The notes: a model not told the origin generated them from the sequence alone. 64,000 bases of DNA from Halorientalis persicus (GCF_900110215.1 NZ_FOCX01000007.1:1-64000), one strand, 5' to 3'. Shown: positions 8,631 to 15,760, counted from the first letter of the stretch. Made by a program: numbers and translations.

Positions 8631-8690
8631 CTCGAATCAGCGCGGCCACTGCCTGTGGCCCCGCACCCATCGGGGGGCCACAAACCACAC
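8631..8690 (-). promoter_or_regulatory. Three-arm hairpin leader B (before TFB copy 2)
   Basis: Arm 1 (8674-8681) pairs perfectly with the middle arm (8655-8662). The alternative is the middle arm (8655-8664) with arm 3 (8640-8649), 9 of 10 pairs. Compared with leader A, arm 3 differs by one base that turns a G-U into a G-C pair, so pairing is kept. Confidence 0.7.
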
Positions 8691-8827
8691 CACAGGGCAC
8701 TGCTGATCCTCATTGGAAAATCCGACTGTATTGTTCCAATCCATGGAGAACGTCGTCCAAGACGAGTTTTGTACGGCAGGGAAAGGTGTCCAATAGATTT
8801 AACACCACGAGCTCCTTCTAAATCGTT

Positions 8828-9175
8828 ATGCCCAGTCAACAGCCCGAGCCGAGCGATGAACAAGAGCTGGCAGAGATTCGGGACGAATATCCGAGTGGCT
8901 GGCGCGTTCTCACTCAACACGAGAGCGTCGGTTACATGATTGATGCACTAATGGATGCACCAGACTACCACTTCAGCAAGTCAAAGTTGGCAGAGAAGGC
9001 AGGGGTAAGTCGACAGTCCGTCCACACACATCTCGATCTCCTCTTGCGGCTCGGTATCGTTGAGGTCGTCGACGATGCGTCTCCAGCGAAATATACGCTC
9101 AGCTCGGACAACGAGGTGGTGAGAGAACTTCACCGACTCAACGGACTTGTAAATCAGAAGCTCAACGAACCGTAG
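8828..9175 (+). CDS. Winged helix-turn-helix regulator (module 1)
   Basis: A 115-residue DNA-binding protein. Residues about 48-75 (HFSKSKLAEKAGVSRQSVHTHLDLL) form a helix-turn-helix followed by a beta wing (VEVVDDASPAKYTL). A paralogue is at 10400-10744, with the shared phrase QHESV..(M/L)IDA. The next gene starts three bases after its stop, so the two form an operon. Upstream, ATAGATTTAACA near 8793 could be the TATA region. A repressor controlling its own module is likely; the target is unproven. Confidence 0.8.
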   Translation: MPSQQPEPSDEQELAEIRDEYPSGWRVLTQHESVGYMIDALMDAPDYHFSKSKLAEKAGVSRQSVHTHLDLLLRLGIVEVVDDASPAKYTLSSDNEVVRELHRLNGLVNQKLNEP

Positions 9176-9177
9176 CG

Positions 9178-9495
9178 ATGGACGGGCGAGCCCGTATCGT
9201 ATGGAAACTGGCACGGAACCACACGTGGGGGTCACCGATCCCCGCCGAGGAGTTGATCCGACTGACAGCAACAGACGAGGATTACGACGAGATGCAGGGT
9301 GATCTCGAAGAAGTGTGTGACTACTCGTTCGTCGCTCGTGACCCGGACGGAATTTATATACCGAACGGCCAAGATGCCCACGTCGAAGCCGCAAATTGGC
9401 TCCGCAAAAACACAGAACGCGAGGACTTCGTGATCGCGAGTACGCTTTCCCGTCTCCCGCAAGAATGGCTGGATATCGACAACGACGGCACCTAG
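9178..9495 (+). CDS. 105-residue partner protein (module 1), unknown function
   Basis: I do not recognise a named family. The protein shares its layout with 10839-11156: an N-terminal HxWGSPIxxExL segment, then an alpha/beta stretch ending in a YI/FV..G.RGI-like strand. It follows the winged-helix gene by two bases. Two paralogous pairs in one island suggest that regulator and partner act together, for example as toxin-antitoxin or effector-regulator (inference). Confidence 0.7.
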   Translation: MDGRARIVWKLARNHTWGSPIPAEELIRLTATDEDYDEMQGDLEEVCDYSFVARDPDGIYIPNGQDAHVEAANWLRKNTEREDFVIASTLSRLPQEWLDIDNDGT

Positions 9496-9549
9496 GCCTT
9501 AATACATTGTTCTTGGCCTGATACTAACAGGCCGCAACGCTGGGCCTGA

Positions 9550-9592
9550 AATCCCGTAGCGGGATTCCTCCGCGTTCACGCGGAGGAGGTCA
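9550..9592 (+). repeat. Orphan double hairpin, IS605-like end (copy 2)
   Basis: AATCCCG/CGGGATT (9550-9566, loop TAG) and CCTCCGCG/CGCGGAGG (9567-9586, loop TTCA), followed by AGGTCAA. It is the inverted partner of 6685-6732. The two copies bracket 2.9 kb containing the second TFB cassette and module 1. Confidence 0.5.
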
Positions 9593-9593
9593 A

Positions 9594-10181
9594 TCACGAG
9601 ACTGATTCATTCTCGTCCTCTGAATCGGTCAACAATTCGGTCAACCTGTCTCGGTTAGTATCGATCCCATGCTGGTCGACGATATCGAGCGCGGCGAGAA
9701 CCGCGCCATCGTTCGTGATTCCATCCGCTGTGAGTTTCCGGAGCCGTGTGACTGCGGCCGCTTCGTCTGTGGCACACCGATGGAGGTCGGGCACGAGCTC
9801 AAGCGCCAATTGCTTCCAGTCAGTGGCCGTGCCAGTGAGTTCGAGCGACCAATCGTCAATGGCCCCGTCACGTTGGTAGCCGTCCATCGCGTGGTCGGCG
9901 AGGAGATCGTCGACGAGTATGGACTTACAGACGGTTGGTCCACCACCCCTGAACGTGGGATCGATTACCGTCTCGAATGCGTCAGCCGACCGGATCTCAC
10001 GTTCGATGTGCAGGGAAACCCCATCGTGTTCTGCAAGGATACTCGCTGGCTCGTCGGCACTCACCTGCCGGGTGAACGTCGCAGGCCCGGACGCGACGAC
10101 TGTCAACTCCGCCACCGATGGGTCTGGTTCTGTCTGTACGTCTGTCCTCTGGGTCGGTGTGTCGGGTACATCCGAACTCAT
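9594..10181 (-). CDS. 195-residue protein of unknown function
   Basis: An acidic protein with no motif I can assign. The N-terminal 30 residues are Thr/Pro/Asp-rich and probably disordered. A mixed alpha/beta region follows (SVAELTVVASGPATFTRQV; SLHIEREIRSADAFETVIDP), and the C-terminal third is helical and may be a small bundle. It has one of the eight three-arm leaders, which links it to the TFB, SWIM and ArdC-like genes. The ATG at 10181 is the only reasonable start after the leader. Confidence 0.65.
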   Translation of the reverse strand: MSSDVPDTPTQRTDVQTEPDPSVAELTVVASGPATFTRQVSADEPASILAEHDGVSLHIEREIRSADAFETVIDPTFRGGGPTVCKSILVDDLLADHAMDGYQRDGAIDDWSLELTGTATDWKQLALELVPDLHRCATDEAAAVTRLRKLTADGITNDGAVLAALDIVDQHGIDTNRDRLTELLTDSEDENESVS

Positions 10182-10232
10182 CGTTTCGTGAAGGGGCTGC
10201 TCCCTCCACCCTTGGAGGGGGACAAAAACACA
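10182..10232 (-). promoter_or_regulatory. Three-arm hairpin leader H (before 195-residue gene)
   Basis: Arm 1 (10214-10219) pairs with the middle arm (10202-10207). The middle arm (10202-10209) can instead pair with arm 3 (10188-10195, one G-U). It shares TTTTTGT before arm 1 and a GGGTG loop, although the arm sequences are unrelated to the other leaders. Confidence 0.55.
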
Positions 10233-10399
10233 GCCTCCGAGAATCGATCAGGATGGGCACGTAGCCGACGTTTAGAGCGTCATACTACGGTTTTCATACC
10301 TGTCCTTTGCCTGCCAATCCGATCGGTACAGACGATGTATCGACCGAATCAGACGCACGAACCCACCAATCTGATGGGCACACAAATTGAGGCTTGGAG

Positions 10400-10744
10400 T
10401 TACTCACCGGCCGCGTTCAGCGCACTGTTCAGCTCGAACAGTTCCTGCACGACATCGCTCTTGGCGACTCGATACCGGCGAGGTGATGAGTTCGCTACTT
10501 CCTCAATGATCCCGGTTTCTACCAGGAGATCGATGTATTTGCTCACTGTCTGCCGGGTCACACCAGTGTGATCCGCCAGTTCTGTCTTGGTGAACTCCCG
10601 CCCCGGCGGAAGGGTGAGGATGGCATCGATGAGGATCGGGACGCTCTCGTGCTGAAACAGATAGAGGACGCCGCTCGGGTTCTCTAAGCGGGCCTCCTTG
10701 GTATCCTTCTCCGCTGCCGGGTGTTTCTGCGAGGACTCGCTCAT
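10400..10744 (-). CDS. Winged helix-turn-helix regulator (module 2)
   Basis: A 114-residue paralogue of 8828-9175. The helix-turn-helix (TKTELADHTGVTRQTVSKYI, about 54-73) and the following wing (EEVANSSPRRYRV) align well. It is transcribed away from its partner gene at 10839, with a strong 20-base dyad between them. In module 1 the two genes are co-directional, so one module has been rearranged. Probably an autoregulatory repressor of the divergent pair. Confidence 0.8.
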   Translation of the reverse strand: MSESSQKHPAAEKDTKEARLENPSGVLYLFQHESVPILIDAILTLPPGREFTKTELADHTGVTRQTVSKYIDLLVETGIIEEVANSSPRRYRVAKSDVVQELFELNSALNAAGE

Positions 10745-10785
10745 ACTGCTGGTTTACCGGTGTAAGCATATAACTATTCTCCCGG

Positions 10786-10805
10786 ACGTAAACGCGCGTT
10801 AACGT
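10786..10805. promoter_or_regulatory. 20-bp operator-like dyad between divergent module 2 genes
   Basis: ACGTAAACGC/GCGTTAACGT has 9 of 10 complementary pairs. It lies 42 bases from the winged-helix start and 34 bases from the partner start, well placed to control both. The nearby CATATAACTATTC (10768-10780) may be the TATA region of the leftward gene. Confidence 0.55.
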
Positions 10806-10838
10806 ACTCTTATCAGGAAGGGGTAGGAAACGAGGGAT

Positions 10839-11156
10839 ATGCGTAAGCCGTCGGTGAAATGTGCTCTCCTCGCCGCGATGATAGCTGAGCATCGGTGGGG
10901 ATCACCCATCGTTGAAGAGAATCTCCTCTCTATTGCTGCTATCGAGACAAATGACTACCCCACTGCTAGCGATATATTCGACGATCTGCGGTCCAAACCC
11001 TACATCACGAACCAAGGTAACCGAGGGATCGAACTCGACAACAGTGAGTTCAGTCAGCTGGCCGATGTCCTCTACCACGAGTGCGACTGGGAACCGTTTG
11101 AGATCAAGAGCCGACTGAAGCACTACGAGGGCTGGGAAAACCACAACTGGGCATAA
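10839..11156 (+). CDS. 105-residue partner protein (module 2), unknown function
   Basis: A paralogue of 9178-9495 with the shared HRWGSPIVEENLLSIAA segment, a central TASDIFDDLRSKPYI and a basic/aromatic C-terminus. No catalytic motif is evident. It is divergent from its winged-helix regulator. Both copies have exactly 105 residues, which argues against chance open frames. Confidence 0.7.
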   Translation: MRKPSVKCALLAAMIAEHRWGSPIVEENLLSIAAIETNDYPTASDIFDDLRSKPYITNQGNRGIELDNSEFSQLADVLYHECDWEPFEIKSRLKHYEGWENHNWA

Positions 11157-11321
11157 CCGTGTTCAGCCCGCAGTGGCAGGCGATCTTAAGATAGATATGC
11201 AGACACACTGAGCAGGAGACGCATTCCCAGAAACCTCAAAATCAATCTACCCTAGGAACTGTTCTATGACAGTCTGAGAATGCTGTTCAGGGCTCAAATC
11301 CGAGGAGACGGGTAACTGCCA

Positions 11322-12263
11322 CTACATGGTGTCGCCTTCCTTCAGCTGGTCGTCGACTGCGTCGATGACCGTCGTCGCGGTCGTACTGATCCGCTGAAGC
11401 CTGTCAGTGATCGTGTCCGTCTGGTCGTCAGCCCACACCGCCAGATAGAACGCCGCATTGCTCGTGTCGAGGCAGAAGTACCGCCCGACGACGTACGCCA
11501 CCGCTTCGGCTTCGACCTCGCGTTTCGCCCGTTCGCTGTCGTCGGCCACCTGAAAGTGCAACAGCGCATGGGCATACTCGTGGATCAGTGTCGTCACGAG
11601 GTCTGCCTCGTTATCTCTATTCTTGGCTTTCACAATCGGTTGCTCGTCCCGTCCCGACTGACTACAGACACCTTTTGCACCAGAGTAGGTCCATTCGGAC
11701 TGAGCAACAATACGGACCTCGACATCGAGAGCGGATGCCGCCTCCTGTAGTGCGTCGACCAACTCGCTCCCGTCGCCGTACGTCTGAGTGTCGAGTTCCG
11801 GGAGCGGCTCGCCTTCGGTCTGAGAGACATCGAACACCGGCGCGGGTTTGAACCCGACCAGGCCCTCGTCCCAGTCCTCTGGTGGTGTCTCGTCGTACTC
11901 ACAGTCCGACTCCTCGTGATACGACGGCGCGTTCTCACATTCGGGACACCGGGTCGTGATGATCGGTGCCCAGATCCAGATCGCCGACTCGCCCTCTGAG
12001 ACGTGCCTGTCGAACTCTTCTTGCCACGTCCGGTAGCCCGCGACCTTCGTCGCCTCCGGACACTGCTGTTTGATCAGGAGCGTATTCCGATGCGAATACT
12101 CGTGGAACCGACTCTGGACATCCAGCCACTCCTGAAACTCCGCGCTGGCTTGTGCCTCGTCGACGAGGTCGGTGAGGGTCTCGACCCACTCGTCGATGGT
12201 CGCTCGCATCTGTTCGTCGCGCGTCTCCCGGTCGTCGAATGTCGTGGTATCACTAGTCGCCAT
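11322..12263 (-). CDS. ArdC-like antirestriction protein with metallopeptidase domain
   Basis: A 313-residue protein. The N-terminal half (DEQMRATIDEW...FHEYSHRNTLLIKQQCPEATKVAGYRTW) matches the ArdC N-terminal ssDNA-binding domain. The C-terminal half holds a zinc-peptidase signature H228-E-Y-A-H232, with a downstream acidic EVEAEAVAYVVG segment that could give the third ligand. Two Cys pairs (about C105/C108) add a possible zinc site. ArdC proteins are carried by conjugative plasmids and protect incoming DNA from host restriction. It has leader C upstream, and a broken copy of its N-terminus lies at 14820-14946. Confidence 0.85.
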   Translation of the reverse strand: MATSDTTTFDDRETRDEQMRATIDEWVETLTDLVDEAQASAEFQEWLDVQSRFHEYSHRNTLLIKQQCPEATKVAGYRTWQEEFDRHVSEGESAIWIWAPIITTRCPECENAPSYHEESDCEYDETPPEDWDEGLVGFKPAPVFDVSQTEGEPLPELDTQTYGDGSELVDALQEAASALDVEVRIVAQSEWTYSGAKGVCSQSGRDEQPIVKAKNRDNEADLVTTLIHEYAHALLHFQVADDSERAKREVEAEAVAYVVGRYFCLDTSNAAFYLAVWADDQTDTITDRLQRISTTATTVIDAVDDQLKEGDTM

Positions 12264-12320
12264 CTCGAATCAGCGCGACCACTGCGTGTGGCCCCGCACC
12301 CCTCACGGGGCCACAAAACA
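12264..12320 (-). promoter_or_regulatory. Three-arm hairpin leader C (before ArdC-like gene)
   Basis: Arm 1 (12307-12314) pairs perfectly with the middle arm (12288-12295). Alternatively the middle arm (12288-12297) pairs with arm 3 (12273-12282), with one mismatch and one G-U. It is nearly identical to leader D. Confidence 0.7.
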
Positions 12321-12338
12321 ATTCACTTCAGAGACGGG

Positions 12339-12479
12339 CTACGGGAGCAGGTTATCTGGCAGATAGTCGCGACAATCAATCGGTATTGCCTCCCACGCCG
12401 CTTGGATCGCCTGAAAGCCAGTCCATCCTTCACCCCGGAGTAGTTCACCACACGCCAGACAGAACTCCTCTTCCGTGAA
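12339..12479 (-). pseudogene. C-terminal fragment of a PIN-like gene split by the TnpB element
   Basis: Reading leftwards from the element edge, the frame gives FTEEEFCLACGELLRGEGW..., ending in a stop at 12339-12341: 46 codons of protein-like sequence with no start codon. On the other side of the element, the PIN-like gene 13925-14422 runs into the insert in the same orientation. The simplest reading is that the two are halves of one gene. This explains why the upstream half ends in residues encoded by the element. Confidence 0.65.
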
Positions 12480-12491
12480 CGCACCCCGAGG

Positions 12492-13730
12492 TCAAGCCCC
12501 GGGGCTTCCTGCTTCTACGACGCGCTTTGCACTCACTTCCTCTCGGTGAGGCGTGAGCGTAGGGAGCGCAGTCTGCACAGGCGTTGATTCGGAGCGTCCC
12601 GCCCCTAACTGCTTGAGTCCTCTGTAGAGAATATTCTTCGCTGCGTTGAGGTCGCGGTCTTCCGTATGGCCGCACGCTGGACAGGAGTGTTCGCGTACCC
12701 AGATTGGCTTGGCTGTTTCCACACCACACACAGCGCACTCTTTGGTCGTTCCTTGTGGTTTCACCTTCTCGACGTGCGTGCCATGGAGGTCAGCCTTGTA
12801 TTCCAACAGGTCAAGAAAGCGTGACCACGCAGCGTCTTGCTTGTTCTTGGCGTTGTGGCTGGTTTCCAGCATCGGCTTCACATCCAAGTCCTCCACTGCG
12901 ACGACATCGTACTCTGTGACTAGCCACGTCGTGAGTTTGTGCTGGTAGTCTCGCACCTTCCGCTTGATTGCTCGTTTCGCTTTGGCTACCTTTCGTCGTT
13001 GCTTCTCCCAGTTGGCAGAGCCGTGTTCTTTCCGGTCGAGTTTCCGCTGTTCGCGTGCGTAGCAGTCGTACTCGTCGGACAGGTCAAGCGTATCCACAGA
13101 CAGGTTCTCCGAAGTGTGGATGTAGCTGGTGATTCCAAGGTCAACACCTACGCAGTCTTCGGGTTCAATTTCACTGAGTGGCGGTTTCTCGGGTGTATAT
13201 TCTACAGTGGTCACGAGTGAGACGTACCACTCACCAGTCGTCTCTTTTTTCAGGATAACCTCGTCAATGTCCTCTGCTGGTGGTACGTCGCGGTCTGCAC
13301 GGATGTTGAACCAGCCAATCTTTTCGAGTCGGAGTCGGACGAATCGGTCGTCGCCCGTGTTGTAATCCACGTTGAAGCGACTTAACTGATTGTACGACAC
13401 TGACCGAAATTTACCGTTGCCTTGCCACTGCAACCGCCCAACATCGTAGCCTTCGTTTCGACGTTCTTGCAGCGTCTCTAGGTCGCTGTGAATCTGGCTG
13501 ATAGCCTGTTGTGCAGCGTGTTGTGACGGTTCGGCAAAGGTCGGCCACTGGTCTGTCCAATCTTTGAGTTTGCTGTGTTGGTCGTAGTCGGATGGCCTGT
13601 CGTTGTAGTCCGAGTTGTAGTAGTCCCGGACAGCGTGATTGCGAATCTGCCGGAGAATGTCGATGTGCCGCCACGCTTCGCTTGCCACATCGTCGGACAG
13701 GTACGCGCGGAAGCGAAGCGTGTGTTTCAT
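12492..13730 (-). CDS. tnpB: RNA-guided endonuclease TnpB
   Basis: A full-length 412-residue TnpB. The RuvC catalytic residues are all present: D197 (VGVDLGI), E280 (VAVEDLD) and D360 (DRDLNAAKNI). The zinc-ribbon cysteines are C332, C335, C350 and C353. The C-terminus (GAGRSESTPVQTALP, VSAKRVVEAGSPGA) is the usual haloarchaeal tail whose DNA doubles as the 3' end of the element and its guide RNA. Family knowledge: TnpB cuts DNA matching the sequence flanking the element, which helps retain it. A small AbrB-like gene ends five bases upstream, so the two may be co-transcribed. Confidence 0.93.
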   Translation of the reverse strand: MKHTLRFRAYLSDDVASEAWRHIDILRQIRNHAVRDYYNSDYNDRPSDYDQHSKLKDWTDQWPTFAEPSQHAAQQAISQIHSDLETLQERRNEGYDVGRLQWQGNGKFRSVSYNQLSRFNVDYNTGDDRFVRLRLEKIGWFNIRADRDVPPAEDIDEVILKKETTGEWYVSLVTTVEYTPEKPPLSEIEPEDCVGVDLGITSYIHTSENLSVDTLDLSDEYDCYAREQRKLDRKEHGSANWEKQRRKVAKAKRAIKRKVRDYQHKLTTWLVTEYDVVAVEDLDVKPMLETSHNAKNKQDAAWSRFLDLLEYKADLHGTHVEKVKPQGTTKECAVCGVETAKPIWVREHSCPACGHTEDRDLNAAKNILYRGLKQLGAGRSESTPVQTALPTLTPHREEVSAKRVVEAGSPGA

Positions 13731-13735
13731 TGTGG

Positions 13736-13864
13736 TTAGTCGAGTTTTTCGACGGTGAGTTTCAACTGGTCGCCTTCTTCCAGATTGAGTCCCTCACGGA
13801 CTTCTTCTGGGATTGTGACTTGCCCGCGTTCTCTGAGGTTCGGGTAGCACTTCATCGAACTCAT
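13736..13864 (-). CDS. 42-residue AbrB/SpoVT-like protein upstream of tnpB
   Basis: The frame reads MSSMKCYPNLRERGQVTIPE..., continuing VREGLNLEEGDQLKLTVEKLD. This is a complete AbrB/MazE swapped-hairpin half-barrel, with the hallmark RGQVTIPEEVRE and GDQLKL segments. Its stop lies five bases before the tnpB ATG. An AT-rich region (13865-13890) upstream could be its promoter. It may repress the operon or act as an antitoxin-like partner of TnpB; neither is shown by sequence alone. Confidence 0.75.
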   Translation of the reverse strand: MSSMKCYPNLRERGQVTIPEEVREGLNLEEGDQLKLTVEKLD

Positions 13865-13924
13865 TGTTATTTATTCATACTTAATCGTAATAACGGTTGG
13901 GTGTTGTCGGCTTCAACCCCGGGG

Positions 13925-14422
13925 TCAAGCCCCGGGGCAGTCGCCTTGACCGCCTGTACACGCCCCGTGTTCCAACAGCAGGTAGAGTAAGAACGGCGGT
14001 GCAACGGCTTTCCCATCCTCGCTCTGCGAATCGAAGACACGGTTAATCGCCATCCGTCCGTGCTTATCCATCAATATTGCATACGTGTACGTCTCCGGGT
14101 GTTGCTCAACCTCACGCTGTATCGATGTCTCGCCAGCATCCTCGCCATGTGGGCGTGGCACACATGGAACGACGGTGAATGCCTCGGATTCGCCCGTGAA
14201 TGGTTCGAGCGCCGCCTTGCTGCCATCGTGGATCCATCGCTCTCGTGTTCCGTCCGGAGCATGGGCGGATTTCTCCCGTGTATGGCGCTGCAGTTCCTGT
14301 TGACAGACGTTCGTCGTCGTGAGGTGTAGCGTCTCGATGATGTGTGACCAGAGGTCGGTATTTGCAACCGCGATCAGGGCGTCACTATCGACGATGACAG
14401 GATGGCGAGTGTCATCTGTCAT
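13925..14422 (-). pseudogene. PIN-like gene, N-terminal part, truncated by TnpB element
   Basis: The frame codes for about 160 residues beginning MTDDTRHPVIVDSDALIAVA, with the PIN-type first Asp pair (VDSDALI). Later segments are a haloarchaeal PIN-like body (ETYTYAILMDKHGRM; APPFLLYLLLEHG). The last codons and stop fall in the element (from about 13940), so the natural C-terminus is lost; it is probably the fragment at 12339-12479. The gene begins three bases after a putative antitoxin gene. The toxin is likely inactive or altered. Confidence 0.7.
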
Positions 14423-14425
14423 CCG

Positions 14426-14734
14426 TCACTGCTGGAACACACCATCTGTGTCGAGGGTAGCTGCCTCCTCGAAAGCATCGCGTTCACGCTCAATTTCTTC
14501 AAGTGCATCTCCTATAAGAACGATAGCGACTTCCTCCGAGAGGTCACCGCGTCTGTACTGCTCATACAGTTTGATTTTCTCTTCATCAGAGAGTGTTTCT
14601 CGGAGTTTCTCTTTGAGCCCTTCTCGCGCGAGTTCGCTGATATTGATCCCACCGAGACGCATCTGGTCGACAACCTGACTCGCCTCTTTTTCAGTTGCTC
14701 CCCTGAACTGAATTTTGTCGTTCTCCATCGCCAT
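14426..14734 (-). CDS. Putative antitoxin partner of the split PIN gene
   Basis: The protein, about 102 residues from MAMENDKIQFRG, is mostly helical and highly charged, with an N-terminal beta strand (KIQFRG) and a repressor-like start (SELAREGLKEKLRETLSDEEK). I do not recognise a named family. Its position, immediately upstream of a PIN-domain gene and ending four bases before it, is that of an antitoxin. An upstream ATG at 14788 would add 18 residues that look less protein-like. A 10-base palindrome (14788-14797) lies further upstream. Confidence 0.65.
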   Translation of the reverse strand: MAMENDKIQFRGATEKEASQVVDQMRLGGINISELAREGLKEKLRETLSDEEKIKLYEQYRRGDLSEEVAIVLIGDALEEIERERDAFEEAATLDTDGVFQQ

Positions 14735-14819
14735 CGGTACGTCCCCATAGTCAGCGTGCGGATTTAGGCGTTGTGACAAGCCATCCATGTCATGACAACA
14801 CCCTCCATCTCAGCATCGA

Positions 14820-14946
14820 TCGCGCCGCACTGGCCTGTGCCTCGTCGACGAGATCGGTGAGGTCTGCAACCCACTCGTCGATGGTTGCTCGCATCTGTTC
14901 GTCACGCGTCTCACGGTCGTCGAATGTCGTACTATCACTCGCCCAT
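14820..14946 (-). pseudogene. Remnant of an ArdC-like gene (N-terminus only)
   Basis: The sequence encodes the first 39 or so residues of the ArdC-like protein at 11322-12263 (TTFDDRETRDEQMRATIDEW then LTDLVDEAQASA). A small indel right after the ATG shifts the frame (ATGGGCGAGTGA), and similarity stops abruptly near 14820. The full hairpin leader (copy D) is still attached. This is a duplicate broken by a later event, perhaps arrival of the antitoxin/PIN pair. Confidence 0.75.
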
Positions 14947-15003
14947 CTCGAATCAACGCGACCACTGCGTGTGGCCCCGCACCCCTCACAGGGCCACAAA
15001 AAT
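14947..15003 (-). promoter_or_regulatory. Three-arm hairpin leader D (before ArdC remnant)
   Basis: Nearly identical to leader C. Arm 1 (14990-14997) has one mismatch with the middle arm (14971-14978); arm 3 is 14956-14965. The slight decay fits its pseudogene context. Confidence 0.6.
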
Positions 15004-15085
15004 CGATCTCGCCAGCGACCGCTACACACAACGACAGAGCGTACCGAACGTTCGAGGCAGGAGAAATGGAGACGATATCGGGGAG

Positions 15086-15493
15086 TCAGTTCCAGACGAC
15101 AGGAACACCTTGTTCGTCGATGTCAGTGTCGGTCGTGATGACGGCCTCAGTCTCGCGGGTTCGGTAACTGGCGACGATCATCGCATCATGAAGCGAAAAC
15201 GTTCCTCGTGAGCCAGCGACGTATTGCAGATCGTCGACTGTCGTCTCAACGACCGAGACCGGAAGGAAACTTCGGAGTCCAGCGACGATGTCGTCCGGTG
15301 CGCCGGGAAGTTCAACACCCTTCGCTGGATGGCCCTTCTGGACCCGATAGAGTGTTTCGGCAGCCGCTATTGCGGGGAGTTCGATGACAATCTCGCTCTG
15401 TTCTGCGAGTGCGTAAAGCCGATCCGCCTCACTCCCGAGCTCGTCCACGAGATAGCGAATGAAACCGACCGCGTCAGTGGTATAGCGTTTCAT
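15086..15493 (-). CDS. vapC: PIN-domain toxin of an AbrB/PIN pair
   Basis: A 135-residue PIN-fold protein: MKRYTTDAVGFIRYL carries the first Asp, AIAAAETLYRV the Glu, and FSLHDAMIVASYRT plus VITTDTDI the last acidic residues. It is expected to be an RNase toxin. Its ATG overlaps the antitoxin stop by four bases (ATGA), so translation is coupled. It is a different lineage from the two classical vapBC pairs in this window. Confidence 0.85.
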   Translation of the reverse strand: MKRYTTDAVGFIRYLVDELGSEADRLYALAEQSEIVIELPAIAAAETLYRVQKGHPAKGVELPGAPDDIVAGLRSFLPVSVVETTVDDLQYVAGSRGTFSLHDAMIVASYRTRETEAVITTDTDIDEQGVPVVWN

Positions 15494-15744
15494 ACGTCCC
15501 AGTCTGACCGTTGCTTCTCGCGGACATCTTCGGTCATCGCCTGTGCTAGCTCTTCCCGATCGGATTCATCCAGACCTTCGACCAACATACCGCGGCCCGA
15601 ATCGTTGTCGGCGCGGACGAGACGAAGTCCGTCGTCAGTGTCGATCCAGATTACCTCATCACCGGGATTGATGCCGTATTTTTCGCGATACTCCTTGGGA
15701 ATCGTCGTCTGACCTTTGTCCGTGACCTGCGTCGTCTCTGTCAT
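15490..15744 (-). CDS. AbrB/MazE-type antitoxin
   Basis: An 84-residue protein. The N-terminal swapped-hairpin domain reads TTQVTDKGQTTIPKEYREKY followed by GINPGDEVIWI, and the acidic C-terminus should bind the PIN toxin. I start at the ATG at 15744 (MTETTQV) because the longer frame would run through a perfect operator-like dyad at 15761-15779. Likely represses its own operon. Confidence 0.85.
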   Translation of the reverse strand: MTETTQVTDKGQTTIPKEYREKYGINPGDEVIWIDTDDGLRLVRADNDSGRGMLVEGLDESDREELAQAMTEDVREKQRSDWDV

Positions 15745-15760
15745 ACTTGCTGGTACGTGT

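Larger units (their letters stand above)
12481..13940 (-). mobile_element. TnpB-only IS200/IS605-type element
   Basis: The element contains tnpB and a 42-residue AbrB-like gene but no TnpA. Both edges carry a near-identical 21-base palindromic block in direct orientation: 12484-12504 and 13917-13937, CCCCGRGGTCAAGCCCCGGGG with one difference. The right (3') edge overlaps the end of tnpB, where the guide (omega) RNA of such elements is normally encoded. It interrupts a PIN-like gene. The exact edges are uncertain by several bases. Confidence 0.7.
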
